NCBI GenBank assembly: GCA_026419785.1 | Contig: JAODTK010001721.1 | Coordinates: forward strand, 62,001-126,000 | From: Sclerodactyla briareus | Taxonomy: Eukaryota; Echinodermata; Holothuroidea; Dendrochirotida; Sclerodactylidae | Length of the DNA stretch: 64,000 bases | Direction of reading: 5' to 3' | Part shown: one piece after another, positions 24,549-35,651 of the stretch | Position numbering within the stretch: position 1 is the first letter of the stretch | Layout of the letters: every line of letters starts with the position of its first letter | The notes under the pieces: model-generated | The model's database searches: none | Told to the model about the DNA's origin: nothing | The model's input: the letters and a program-made list of their open reading frames with translations, nothing else | Translations under genes and position numbers: made by a program

Positions 24549-24619
24549 CTTGGAATAACAGGAATGAAATGCATTGGACAATGCATTATGCATTTTTAGG
24601 ATATCGCTGGTATTCACTG

Positions 24620-25750
24620 GGTCTACACTGAGAGAGTACCCTCTTAAATTGTGACGTCATCGTGTGATACACGTGTATATGTATTAAATCTCCTCCGAAC
24701 GTATGCCGAGTTCTCCATATACACAGCTGAACAAATGTTTACCAGAATAATTGCTTTGTAGTGACATCCATGGATTTTTTTATCAACAGATGTCACCGCG
24801 TTTTCCGAGAAGAGGCAGAAATCATAGGTTTACAATAACCGTGGTCGGTGATTAGGACCTTCCTGGTAGATAGACCCGGATGGAGAACTAGATGGATATG
24901 AAGAAGAGAAAAAAGGCCAGTAAAAGGGTCTCACTAGGCACATTAACTTTCGTTGAGAACTGCCAAGAGCTTCATGCAAATGTCTGGCTATACATTCCAT
25001 ACAAGTCATAATTGTGCAGATGTAATTTGCTGTCAGCTTTATAAAACTACCATATATATGCGGGAGGAATCCATCTAGCTGAGTACTACATATGATGTAG
25101 TTTTGTTCAGTTCAGTTTGTTTGGAAGAGTCAGGAACGATAAAATCAATTAAAGACTCCACTAACCACAGTAACCCGAAGATACAACATCCAGTTCACCA
25201 AAAAAAATTCCGCCACAATTTTCTGAAAAGGACTAACCTTCTTTTAAAGCCATTGTACCACTTCCAGACCAAACAACAAACTGGGACGTTATCCGCACAC
25301 TAATAACTCTTTGAGAAAATATTGGGGGGGAAAAAAATTGAATGAAAAAGGAAATTGAATGAAAAAATGAAAATTTCCGAACGTCTAATCTGCAACCCCG
25401 TACGCGAGGTCAAGCCATGACCCCAATAAAGTAGTGAAGAGTACTAAAAGAAGTCCACCTAAGACCATTAGTTTATTTTAAAAACTGGATTGAACTCGCC
25501 GTCTTCCAATCAATGCCTGATCTGCGAGGAAGGAAGGGAATCCACATCGCGCACGGAATACTCAAGGTGAGGACGTGAGGTCTCACAAATGGCTTCGAAG
25601 TGATACCGAAATCCTTATCAAGAAAACGGAAATGACACCTGATTTGGCCGAGAATACGATTACCCTTTTGATCAGTTCTGTGTACTGCCTAGAAGGTTTC
25701 AAATAAGAAACGAAGTATACACCGATATTGTTTTTCAAAATTCACTTGAG
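24620..25750. other. No gene recognised; probable intron
   Basis: It lies between the kinase exons and a LINE remnant on the same strand. No HRDLAARN-type or DFG-type exon was visible on the minus strand. ORFs are short. Confidence 0.4.
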
Positions 25751-25754
25751 GATA

Positions 25755-26084
25755 TCATGACCAGACAAACTGAAGCGACAATGCAAAATTGCATTTGCAG
25801 GTGTTGAAAAACATTTGGCTAGTCTGAGACCAGTTGGAGGTTAATCTAAGCCCCCCTTCGAACGGTTGCAGCATCTTCACTCGAAACGACTCTCCAGTAC
25901 AACTGTTCTTTTGAAGATCATTGATGCCCGGAAAAGTAATACACTCTATAACCGACTCTTGAGGAACACCACTAGAGACCTTCCGCCAAAACCAAGTATT
26001 GACCGTAATGACAACTCGCTGTTCCCTATTGAAACCTGAATCCACTCGAAGACTCAAACTTGAGCAAAAGACGCGTACGAGCAT
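25755..26084 (-). mobile_element. LINE reverse transcriptase remnant (CR1-like)
   Basis: A 109-codon minus-strand frame reads NREQRVVITVNTWFWRKVSSGVPQ, then INDLQ, and further on SNWSQTSQMFFNTCKC. These correspond to the reverse-transcriptase 'NR.QrV..n', 'v.SGVPQGSvLgp.lF..yINDL' and 'L..Ws..WqM.FN..KC' blocks of CR1/Jockey-type non-LTR retrotransposons. The G of PQGS is E, and the catalytic DD segment between INDL and the W-rich block is missing or deleted, so it cannot be active. It lies in the presumed kinase-gene intron or just upstream of it, on the same strand. Confidence 0.75.
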
Positions 26085-26257
26085 CTTCTTATTAATACTT
26101 CAAGTTTCTGAAATTCCAGGGAAATAATATCAGCGGCATTTCTATTTCGGGAAAACAACGGGTAATAGGTAATATCTTCCATGAATTCCAACAGATTATC
26201 AAGCAAGAACGATTTTTTCTAGAACCATGCTGAAATTCCCAAATAGCCCATGTTCAT

Positions 26258-26725
26258 TCAAATAGTACACCATTTGGTGTAGGATACTAGTATGACAATT
26301 TTAATACCACATACTCGGCCTAAAATTAAAGAAGAAAAGCGAGTAGTGGTGATACAAGTAGTTGTGATTGGAACCAGGCGTGTAAAGGGTCGGCACCTGT
26401 CAGAAAACCTATCCCGATCTGGTGAATATGCTTTGCATATTAATTTGTTCATTATATCCGAATGACTGAATAAGTGATCAGTTCCATAACCTTTAGGAGC
26501 AAAGAAGATGTTGACGTGCTGCAAGCTTTCCAGAGGCTGTAGTCGGTCATCCCCAATTGAGCAATCTAGCATAAGAAAGATTCTAATGTCTCGCATATGA
26601 AATGTGCCTGGATCAAGTGACGTAACTGGAAGGTAGCGATCGCATGGATTAGTAAAATAATGTTTCAGTACAATAGTGAGCCCACACCAGTACGGCCGTG
26701 TCAGCGAACGATTAGTAGCTACCAA
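26258..26725 (-). other. 155-codon open frame, unidentified
   Basis: This is an uninterrupted minus-strand frame, long for this window, with segments such as LDPGTFHMRDIRIFLMLDC and ESLQHVNIFFAPKGYGTDH. I recognise no domain. It lies between two LINE remnants and overlaps the region just upstream of a plus-strand LINE-like 3' tail, so it may be antisense of repeat DNA. No splice borders or promoter are apparent. Confidence 0.2.
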
Positions 26726-26739
26726 TTAAGTTAATTAGT

Positions 26740-26862
26740 GCACTTGTCGTTTGTTGTTTCCGTTTGTATTATGTCGTTTTTATATGTATTGCTGCCTACC
26801 AAATAAACATAAAATGAAATGAATGAATGAATGAATGAATGAATGAATGAATGAATGAATGC
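26740..26862 (+). mobile_element. LINE-like 3' end with (ATGA)n tail
   Basis: A T-rich 3' UTR-like segment ('tgtattatgtcgtttttata...ctaccaaataaacataaaatg') leads into about 10 units of ATGA/TGAA. L2/CR1-class elements typically end in such a short tandem repeat rather than poly(A). It is probably the 3' end of an older plus-strand element whose body is not recognisable. Confidence 0.5.
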
Positions 26863-27399
26863 ATGAGGGATGAAAGGACGCACTCCAATTCATTGCTGAG
26901 GTACATGTTTTCATAATAGAGACGCTAGAGGTTTATGTACATCACTGTCGAAGCTAACAGAGATAGCAAGGAATCAGCAGGTATTTAAAGCCGCAAGTAG
27001 TAAGTTTTGTTTCAGCCCTCCGTGACTATTGCCCGTGTGCAACGCTCGTAAATACATATAAGGTTTGTTTGGACCGTACCTTTCCCCAGTTCCGCATTCC
27101 GAACGTGTCAATGACATGGTTGTTTGGTGGTAGATCAAGGGCTCTGTTAAGAAACTGCTCTCCCAGTTGATTCTCGTGTCCGCAGGCGATCTATCCACAG
27201 ATAGTAAGGAAATGATGAGATTTTAAATACAAGTCCATCATACAAAATCAAGCGAAAGATAGAGCAACTGCTCCTACCTGTTTCGCCACGCTAAATCTGA
27301 TTTCAAAAGGCCACCAAGACCGCAAAGAGCACACAGAGTGATCGTATTTAGGAGTTTTCAGAACGCTAATTCGCGTGAGGTTCAAGACAATATCGGAAT

Positions 27400-28090
27400 T
27401 GATCCACGCAATCAAAGGCAGAAAACGACGGCAGACATCAGAGACAATACCTAGCTAACGAGTTCATTGCAAAGGTCATCAGTGAAACGATTGAAACGTG
27501 CGTAAGCGCCGGGCCTTGACGGTATTACTCCAAAATACTATCCCGTCTCCTTACCAAAACAATTGTTCGATAGGTACCAATCTCTCCGACGTAGTTGTTC
27601 TCTGTACGGGCAAACCCACAGGGAAGTCCTTCCCCCCCCCCTTTTTCGCGCTCTTTTTACCTACGACTGTTAGCCGCCAACTGGGAGACTCGTAGGATCA
27701 AATTTGCCGACAACAACGACGATGGCTCACCACGATGAAGTGAACAGATTGGTGGAATGGTGCAACGCTAATAACCTGACCCTGAATGTGACAAAACTAA
27801 AGAACCGGTTGGTGGGACTTCAGGCGAATCAATTCCTAACGACCGTCTCATATTATTGATACTGTGGTTGATCAGGTTGGAACCCGGCAGGCACACACGT
27901 TATGGATAATTTTAGTGGGTGGCCAACATTGATCATGCTGATGAAATTTTGAAGAAGACGTCAACGACTGTTTTTTCTAAGCACTACAATCTCATGGGGT
28001 CACCAATTAGTCAACTTTCATCGTTCTATCATCGAAAGTGTTTTAACTACTAACATTTTAGCTTGGCTTTATCGCACTACGCGGATGTAC
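27400..28090 (+). mobile_element. LINE reverse transcriptase remnant (L2-like), frameshifted
   Basis: Reverse-transcriptase blocks appear in order on the plus strand in shifting frames: APGLDGITPK at about 27506-27535 (the 'aPGpDgi' block), a 'GtPqGs.lsPllFalyTydC'-like stretch at about 27610-27675, KFADN at about 27700 (the position of the catalytic F/YxDD, here ADN), EVNRLVEWCNANNLTLNVTK at about 27742-27800, and near the C-terminus RLFFLSTTISWGHQLVNFHR followed by SIIESVLTTNILAWL at about 27968-28070. The last block is typical of L2/Rex-like elements (k.L..fYrs.IesvLt..i.aWyg). At least three frameshifts and the altered DD make this a dead copy. Upstream DNA (27000-27400) probably holds the decayed linker. 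Confidence 0.85.
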
Positions 28091-28099
28091 TCAGTACAT

Positions 28100-29360
28100 G
28101 ACTGATGTGGAATGTTTCCCACGTTAGGAAAAATAGGAGCTCGCATTGACGTCGTGGGTTGCTTTAAGGACACTACAGGATATTTATACAGGAGTGAATT
28201 TAATACTGGATGAAAAACTGAATTCGTACACCAGTCAAACCAGAAGTTCATAAGACTTTTCCTGTACGGAGTAATAGTCACTTTGAACTTTGTGTATGTA
28301 AAGGCATGTGCATTGTGCAAATCGAAATGCTCCCTCATGCGATAATAAAATGAATGTCATACTTGCACAAATTCTTTTGTTTTCTAATTGAAATTCAAAC
28401 ATTAATTTCAGATCGGAAAAACATTCAGTCCTATGGAGGAGGATTCTGTAAGTGGCTGGTAGGTGTTGATGGGTCCACTTCGATGAGAGAAAGACAGCAT
28501 AACTCCTGCTAAATGTTATCTTATTCAACAAAATGAAATACAATCAAATACATACATATTTTATGTGTTGTCCCATGTGTTGACGTCATGTGTTATCGTG
28601 CAATTAGGATTCTCCTCAATTTCCTTTTCTCTATTAATGGCCCAACTTTGAAGTCCATAACTCCACATAGGACATCGCATGAAATGGGGTGGCCTATGAT
28701 TAAACATTGTCCCCATTCTCCATGATATATCCCCTGTCCGTGTCCCGAGTCGGAGTTTTTGTACTCTAAGTGGACACGACTAGCAAACGTAACCATGAAA
28801 CGGAGCGTTTGGACGGTCCTTATTGAAACGACATTTGTTGGCGAAGTGGCCACTAGATAGCGGCTACAGCACGGTATACTGGGTGTACTGTGTATACAGT
28901 TGTAAAAGGCCAGTCACGTGCACTAAAACGATTTTTTCTACCATAAAATATGAAGGAGGGGCTTTTGTGATAAAAAAGGCCATAAACACTGATAACCCTC
29001 ACCAGCCTTTCAAAATCAAGAAGAAACAAACTACCTTCCGACATTACGGCCATTTCGAAAAAAAATGTCGATGATCGTTTAGACCAACGATAGAAAGAAT
29101 ATGTGGATATCACATGCTGGGCGGGGGCGGATTGCATGCTAATTTCACATCCAGGATGGTGTGGCATTAGCGATTCTAGTCTTCGTCATACACCGAAATT
29201 CTCGGATCGTAGCGCGACAACCCATATTTTGTTATTTATAAGGGTTTCTCTTCTCTTTGGTTTTTAAACTGTTTTGTTGTTAACGTACCTGATCCGCTTA
29301 TTTCTTTATATGAATTAATGCGATTCATTGTATGCCTTTTTTTGGAAGATTCGCTCATCA
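28100..29360. other. No gene recognised; probable LINE flank
   Basis: The frames at 28069-28543 (-), 28593-28853 (-) and 28823-29074 (+) are 83-102 codons long and lack motifs. A plus-strand FRHYGHFEKKCR recalls half of a CCHC zinc knuckle but lacks the first two cysteines. Confidence 0.4.
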
Positions 29361-29419
29361 GTTGTTTGATTCTGCACTCTAAAAAAAAAAATTGTTTATT
29401 ATATCGTACCATCCCCACC

Positions 29420-29700
29420 AGCAATTCCCCACTGGGCCCTACGCGGTGCCCACATGGGCGCCCCACGTGGGCCCCACATGGGTGGCCCATTCGGGCCCAC
29501 CTCGGTTTGTCCGCGGTTTCCACGTCGGACCCACGTGGGCCAACCAGCTGGGACCCGCGTGGGACCTCCGTGGGGCCCATGTACATCTGCTCACACAACC
29601 CCCATACACTGCCACTATGGCCCCCATGTGGGTCTGACGTGGGGCAGCCTTCCGTGTTATGTCCCGGACTGAACCCATGTGAGCCCCAGATGGGCTCGCT
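29420..29700. repeat. GC-rich self-complementary short tandem repeat
   Basis: Imperfect units built on ccacatgggc / ccacgtgggc / ccacctcggt / ccgcgtggga follow each other for about 280 bp. CCCACGTGGG and GGGCCC palindromes make both strands alike. Because the unit lacks stop trinucleotides, several frames stay open on both strands (264, 120, 91, 81 and 72 codons), all encoding variants of GPTWAPHVGPTW. These ORFs, including the longest in the window (29318-30112 +), are therefore best explained as repeat by-products. Confidence 0.85.
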
Positions 29701-30179
29701 GGCTGGGATATCATATCGTTGTAGTATGACCGGCCCTCAATACAGGCTCACACACTATCTGGTGACATTTAAGAAACCTGGGTTCATTTCTTGCCAATTT
29801 TTTCAATTTTGCGAACGAGACTTCGTACAAAGCCGTATCGACACGTCCTCCCCACGTCGGCAAACATGTTTCATCGGCCACAAATTTGCCGGAATGCCCG
29901 CATGTAAAAAAAAACAATCTCATTCTGTCTCATGGCCATTCTGTGTACCATCTTCAGATCCTACAAAAGAATCCGGGATTCCTCAATCCGTGATTATTCT
30001 GTGGCTACTCCAGGCTTTTCCAGATCCGATTCCATTCCGTGGTTACTTCGAATGTTACTCATTTGCGCCGCACTCGGGAACTCCGATGTGGCCACGATAT
30101 AACTCCCTATGATATATAGCATGTATGTCACGTATGACCATTGGTAACGTTCAAAATAGCGGCTCTGTACGACTAAGGA

Positions 30180-30365
30180 TCAGTTCATGCGCTCAAACGT
30201 ACCCGTGATCGTAGTTAACACCACTGACCGGATGGCTGTCCCTGGTTTGATTACTACAGTCCCTATCCATCTGGTATAGATCTGACCCTGCTTTAGGGCC
30301 GCTATCAGCTTGATGTCTTTCTCTGTCATCATTCTAATCTGGGGTTGGTGGGCCTCCGCTGTCAT
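30180..30365 (-). CDS. Weak exon candidate, unidentified
   Basis: A minus-strand frame, preceded by an acceptor-like 'attatgctatgacag', reads EKDIKLIAALKQGQIYTRW, then TVVIKPGTAIRSVVLTT. Composition is protein-like and codon use varied, and it lies on the same strand as the candidate exons at 31.0-32.0 kb. There is no donor and no known motif, so membership of one gene is conjecture. Confidence 0.22.
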   Translation of the reverse strand: MTAEAHQPQIRMMTEKDIKLIAALKQGQIYTRWIGTVVIKPGTAIRSVVLTTITGTFERMN

Positions 30366-30999
30366 AGCATAATAATCTATCAGTGAAACGAAAGAAATTG
30401 AGATATATTAGGCCGCGTTTTTCTGTAATTGACGCAATAATAAACTAAGCATATTATTTTCCGATATTAATTCCCCCCATTCTGAAGGGTAAACCATGAG
30501 ACTATAGCCTGGCAAAGAGGGCAGACAACTGAATGCAGCTTCGTAATGCGATCCTTCACCATGTACACGGGACACAACATGGCGACGTTACCTCACTAGT
30601 TCAAGGTAGGCGATCACTTCAAACACCACGCAGACAGCGAAATACCAAATGGTTTAACTCTCGTTTATTAACTCAGACAGTATGCCCCTCATCGTCGCCG
30701 CTGTGCGCGCAGTGCCACCTGAATGAACAGGTCTATCAGTCCCAAGTCTTTTGAGGAGTCAGAAGTGGCAGAGTGAGTGGAAACACATTCCGGCCTAAAA
30801 GGTTATTGACGCCAATAACGGGGCAGAACCCGTATGCTGTAACTGATGTTCTTTTCGTTGGTGTCCTAACAACTTGGTCGGACATACGGGCATGCATCGC
30901 CATTGAAGACATTAGGAAACACAATTCAATCGCCTACTTTTATATAATAACTTACTGTCATCATTTTAAGTAGTAGTATTGAGAAGAGCTATAACTCAC

Positions 31000-31067
31000 T
31001 TTCTGAGTCAGTGGAACCAAGAGAAACTCCTTCGGTGTTCGGCAGTTAGTGCTATAGCTCATCGTGC
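31000..31067 (-). CDS. Candidate internal exon, unidentified
   Basis: On the minus strand a well-formed acceptor (tgattgtattatttggcag) and a GTGAGT donor enclose 68 nt that are open in one frame (TMSYSTNCRTPKEFLLVPLT). Both borders match consensus well. The phase (one base needed from the preceding exon) does not match the exon ending at 31415, so either an exon is missed or an indel intervenes. No domain is recognised. Confidence 0.35.
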
Positions 31068-31414
31068 CTGCCAAATAATACAATCAATCAACTACACGTT
31101 CAAATAAAGAGATGGGAAAATAGGACAACTGTATTTCTGCATTATATCTACGGAAAAATGATCACCGGCCACTCTCAATAATGACACCATCCATAGAATC
31201 ATGCATTAAAATTTAAGCGAAGAGAAACGCTTGTGACTTTTGAATGTACAGAGTAATTCAGTGTTTTCAGTGCATACAGACACAGTATCCAGACTACTTT
31301 GAGACTTTACAATGAGTTACAAACCGCTTTATGTTTTCTGTGTACGCCTTGTTGGGGATCGATGGGGCATATGGACCACAGTAAGTTCGGAGGAGTGCTA
31401 GGACGTCCTCTCAC

Positions 31415-31536
31415 AGTCTCGGCGCCCCGCTTGTAGTCTTTCCCTGTAAACGATCCCACAAAGTATGGACCAAACATGTGAAGGGTGTAGAGAGAACAGT
31501 TCGGAGTCAGGAGGTATAAAATAACTTCAGTGCCAT
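31415..31536 (-). CDS. Candidate exon of a membrane protein
   Basis: On the minus strand, acceptor 'gatggattcacag' and donor GTGAGA enclose 122 nt reading GTEVILYLLTPNCSLYTLHM, then FGPYFVGSFTGKDYKRG. The hydrophobic first half followed by a G-P-Y-x-V-G turn and a basic loop resembles a helix-loop in a multi-pass transporter (for example MFS-like), but no signature is complete. Joined to 31930-31996 the phases fit (G + AT makes the junction codon). Function is unknown. Confidence 0.35.
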
Positions 31537-31929
31537 CTGTGAATCCATCTGTCAAATGATAAAACCACTCTGGTGCCTGATTCCCGAAGAGTTTTCATGT
31601 ATCAAACCTCAGGATTCATACTGCTCGGGAAGATCGAGTCAATAATGACTAAAAGAATACTCAGGTGACGGTAGATTTCTCTGTATGGCTTCAACGAGAG
31701 CAAAATGAGATCATATTTAGTAGACATATCATAAAAAGAGATTGCTCATAATCGAGATAACATCCAGTATACTCATGTACATACAAGATAATATGCAAAA
31801 GATGAATGATTATGGAATTGAAGACCGGTTGTAGGAGGAGAACACAATAAGGCGTAGAGGCAAACAAGTGTGCCACAGTTCTTCATGAAAATAACCACCC
31901 CAATAGCAAGGATTATCTCACATACATAC

Positions 31930-31996
31930 CCATAGACGCTCCTAAGGCAAGGAGGTCGACGGAAATTGAGAGAGTATAGAGAGCAGCGTACTTTGG
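31930..31996 (-). CDS. Candidate exon of a membrane protein (upstream partner)
   Basis: The minus-strand segment reads KYAALYTLSISVDLLALGAS M and ends at a GTATGT donor. It is a strongly hydrophobic, small-residue-rich stretch typical of a transmembrane helix. The upstream acceptor (caccccaaag) is weak. An alternative frame across the donor would continue as another hydrophobic stretch (EIILAIGVVIFM), so the alternative is a longer, frameshifted membrane ORF (31691-32012). Confidence 0.3.
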
Positions 31997-32404
31997 GGTG
32001 AGCATGAATCATACCTTAGGTTAATAATGATCGAAGAGCCGAACAGCGTGTATGATTCAATTTATTTCTCCCCACCCCATCCCCCACAACCTCATTCGAG
32101 GCGGAGGAATGGCAATGAGTAGTATCAGTGATACTTTGTAAGCAAACATTCCGTCACTGGACTTTTCTCCCCTAAGTGTCTGCTCTAGCACTTGCGAGGG
32201 CGAGGCCTTGGTTGCACTTCATAGTCCCGCTGTACCGCAGTGGACTTGGGGGGGGGGGGAGCGTTACTGGGGTTTGTTACGGGTATTTGCAAAGAATCTC
32301 GTCGGTAGGCTAGTGGCAGTCCACGTGTTTTAACTTTAATCTTCCCCGCTGCTCCCGGGTCCCAGAAGACGCAGTGGTCGAATCCTGGACCTCACTGATC
32401 GTCG

Positions 32405-32600
32405 TTTCGAGGGGAGTATAATTTCGGAGCCTGGGAGCAGGTTGAGATCGGGTACACCTCTGCTTCGATATCATCTGAGCAGTAGTCGAGAAGAAAGAGA
32501 GGTTATCGCAGGTGCTCCTCCACGATCAATACTGCCAGGGTTCCTCGATGAGCCTTACTTGGCTTTCTGAACCCGAAGAATTCAAAAAAAAGTCCTATCA
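32405..32600. repeat. Dispersed repeat, copy A (partner at 50580-50770)
   Basis: It shares with 50580-50770 the ordered words 'gggtacacctctgcttcgat' / 'ggttacacctccgcctcgat', 'atcat.tgag.a.tagtc.agaaga' and a diverged 'ttc..cgatgagcc' / 'ttcacgatgaagcc'. Identity is moderate with indels. No coding function is seen. Confidence 0.5.
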
Positions 32601-35600
32601 TCTATGACCATTTGGCCAAATCTAATATGCACATTGCAAGATTCTAGATAACACAGTCGTACACCCCTCTCACACCGATTGCATTACTTCCTGCTTCTGT
32701 ATCTCCACCCAATTAAGCTTTTAATTCCTGTCCCTTACATTGTAAGTTGACTGTCTCCCTGTTGGATCCTTTCGTCTTGTACGTCGAGGCAGAATCTTGT
32801 TGAGTTAATGGGGAAGAAGAATATATATGTTATACATGGAACGAATTATTCTCATATAATTATTACATCAAGATGTATCTATGAATGATTTTTGGTAATG
32901 CACACTGTTTATTATAATGTTATATAAAGTTATAAAGTTAAATAAGCGCAGGGGGAAAATGTTTGGAAGCGACAGATACTGTGTTAAGCGAATTGGCATG
33001 AACTGGATGAATCAGTCAAGGGTGAGAAACGACTGATCTAACCTTATGCAATGGATAGCGGCCGATCCAGGTGTTCTATTTGCGCAATAAATCTGACTTC
33101 GAATCATGCTGAATTTCGACCAGATTTTTTTCTTTTCAAAACCTCCTCCAATGGGCGAAACATCTCTTCCCTTTTCCAGATTCTGGCATCATGTCCTGAT
33201 GCTATATTGATATTCAATGAACATGGCAAACACTCTATATCATAGTCACTCCGTGGTTAAAACCTCGTCTCCTACAAGACAATACTGAAGGTTGCGCCTC
33301 CGCAAAAAAGGCTTCAATCGTGAACGACCCTGAAACTATGTTGACTCTAAATGCCGACTACCGTATTCACCTCCTCAGTAGAAACGTGAGCAATTTGTTG
33401 CCACCATCTTTCGAGTAATAGCTCCGAAGCCGAAGAGGTTCTGGGGATTCCCACACATTTTCCTGCTGTTTAACCAATGGCTCCTCATTTCCTCTCAAAT
33501 CATGCATGCAATTGTCGCTTCAACGCACTGAATATGTCATTAAAAGTGAACAGCTCAGAACGTGTTTAATCTCACAACATATTGTTTACTTAAACATGTC
33601 AATCATCCTATGTGTGTTTTTTTTCTTCCTACTGTGACTTAGCGAATTTCTAATATAGGGAATGTTTCCCTACTAATATGGATCTATCAACAAAAACATG
33701 TCTATGAACTGAATCCAAAATACAAACTAACTTCACGGGCAATGTGATGCAATCTGACTGACAATACAGAAGGTAATGAAACAAATGAAAACTTGTGGAG
33801 AAATGCCACAACTTTTTCATGTTACTAGCACATTTCAAGGGAACGGCAAGTGCGCAGTCGGAGTGTGTACTGTGTGATGGAACAGTAATCATGGTACCAT
33901 GTCATAGATCCTTCAATGCGTGTTCTGATATAATCTTGCAAATACATATTCAATTATCAATTAATCAACCATTCGTCCCGTGTGAATTTTTTTACTCGCG
34001 CACTAAATAATTCAGTGAATATTGTTTTCATATTTATTCTTGGGCAGTTTTTCGTGGTTTACTCTAAGAAAACAAGATTCAGCATAAAATATGATTCAGT
34101 AACCAATTTATTGAAATTCCTTGTTTTAATCCTTTTATGTCGACCAATTGCTCTTCGTATTTCATCAACAACTACCGCATGTAACTAATCATAATAACAA
34201 ACGCACAGTCGTATATTTTGGGCACGACCATCTATAGCTATCACTGGTCATTTCTACATATTTCATTCATTCATTTTATTATAATCCCCTACACGGTTTG
34301 GCGATAGGTCAAATTAGGCCACAAATGCAGTCCGAAGTCCACATTTTCTTACGTCAACTGCTATGATGCCCGGTAATATTCTCTCGAATTTTGAATTACT
34401 GATTTTCTTCGACGCTGAGTAAGCAATATTTTAAGAACGATAAACTCGTGTCGATCAAAGTGGAATCAGTTTTTGAAAAAGTAATAAAATATTTACTTGA
34501 TAGCCGTATCAAATCTCCAAAAGATCGACACATTTCTCCCTTTGTATTGCATCAACTACAGCATTTGCCCTCATCATGCACAGCAAAATTGAATATTTGG
34601 CTATTTACCTACTGAAACCTTGATTTGTCATTCCTATGATAATTCTTCAAAATACGATCGCCTCTCATGTTTTATCCGATCTGGTAAAATGTCTGATTAG
34701 AATGAGAAACGCTCATATTTTAATGTTTTATTGTGATTCTACACTCCGTTATAGATGGTCGAATACGCAACACGCACTGTCGAATTCTACCCATTTCGGT
34801 TCGGTCCGTACACCATGCCCGTCTATGGTTTTCCATTTTTTTGGAATTCTCAAAATTACTGACCTTATACTTTGGGATTCATTTTGGGCGAACTGATGCA
34901 CCTTCTATAACCGCTAGATCAATATTTTCCCCCCTTCTGGCAAAACCACGATTCTAGAATAGAAGGAGAACTACCTTAAACGTCCCGAAATGTAGGGACC
35001 ACATTACCTTCCCTCTTAACAAATAAGTCTGGGGTTAACCATTTAACGTTACACGAAAGTCAGGAATTGTTTCGAATTCACTGGTTACTCTACTTTTCCT
35101 CCAATTTTTCCATCACTTATAAGTACTTTTCTCCTTCACACAACGAAATTTGTTACCGCTATAAAAGTGTGTATCGAGCCATGGCGATTTCGGCGTAGCC
35201 TAATGTTGAAACGAGAACGCAACACTGCGTAGTGATTCCTTGTCATGTTGGTTGCTACGATCTCCACATAGATGACCCCTGCCTGTTGGGTAGGTATTGG
35301 TTGCTAGGCTTTCCCAGACATCATCATCACTCTATTGACTTCAATGAGCTTTGACCTGACCACACAACAACGGGGGGGGGGGGGGGTGGGGGGATGCCAA
35401 CATGCATAGGAGTCGGCAGTTTCTAGTATAGCCGAGTATACCAGTATTGGTCTGATTAGTGATTTCCACGATAACAACCATTTCTTTCGGGCAGGGTTAG
35501 GTAATACGGGTCATTCTGTTCATTGACCCGATGTTAAAAAGATATCTGTTCTCTTTTTTCTCGTCTTTCAACAGAAACAGTTTTGGAGACATCTAAAATG

Positions 35601-35645
35601 CTAATTTCATTGAGGTCTTCAGAAAGGTTTTATCTACTGTTGTAA
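32600..35645. other. No gene recognised; AT-rich with (ATTC)n and poly-G
   Basis: A short (ATTC)n tract at about 34262-34278 ('tttcattcattcatttta') is what the 3' tail of a minus-strand L2/CR1-type element would look like. A poly-G run lies at about 35371-35394, and 35655 onward begins the satellite. ORFs of 64-86 codons have no motifs. Confidence 0.45.
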
Positions 35646-35651
35646 GCCCAA

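Noticed and set aside
26258..26725. 155-codon minus-strand ORF as a real gene
   Set aside because: No domain, no start or splice context, and it is wedged between LINE remnants. Kept only as an unidentified open frame.
26974..27198. Minus-strand frame with GTGERYGP as a kinase glycine-rich loop upstream of the kinase exon
   Set aside because: The G-x-G-x-x-G spacing and following V/K positions do not fit, and the DNA more likely belongs to the plus-strand LINE.
29030..29074. Zinc-knuckle-like FRHYGHFEKKCR
   Set aside because: The first two cysteines of CCHC are absent and no gag-like context surrounds it.
29318..30112. 264-codon plus-strand ORF, the longest in the window
   Set aside because: Its first third is a self-complementary short repeat open in several frames on both strands; the remainder has no domain, no splice support and no known motif.
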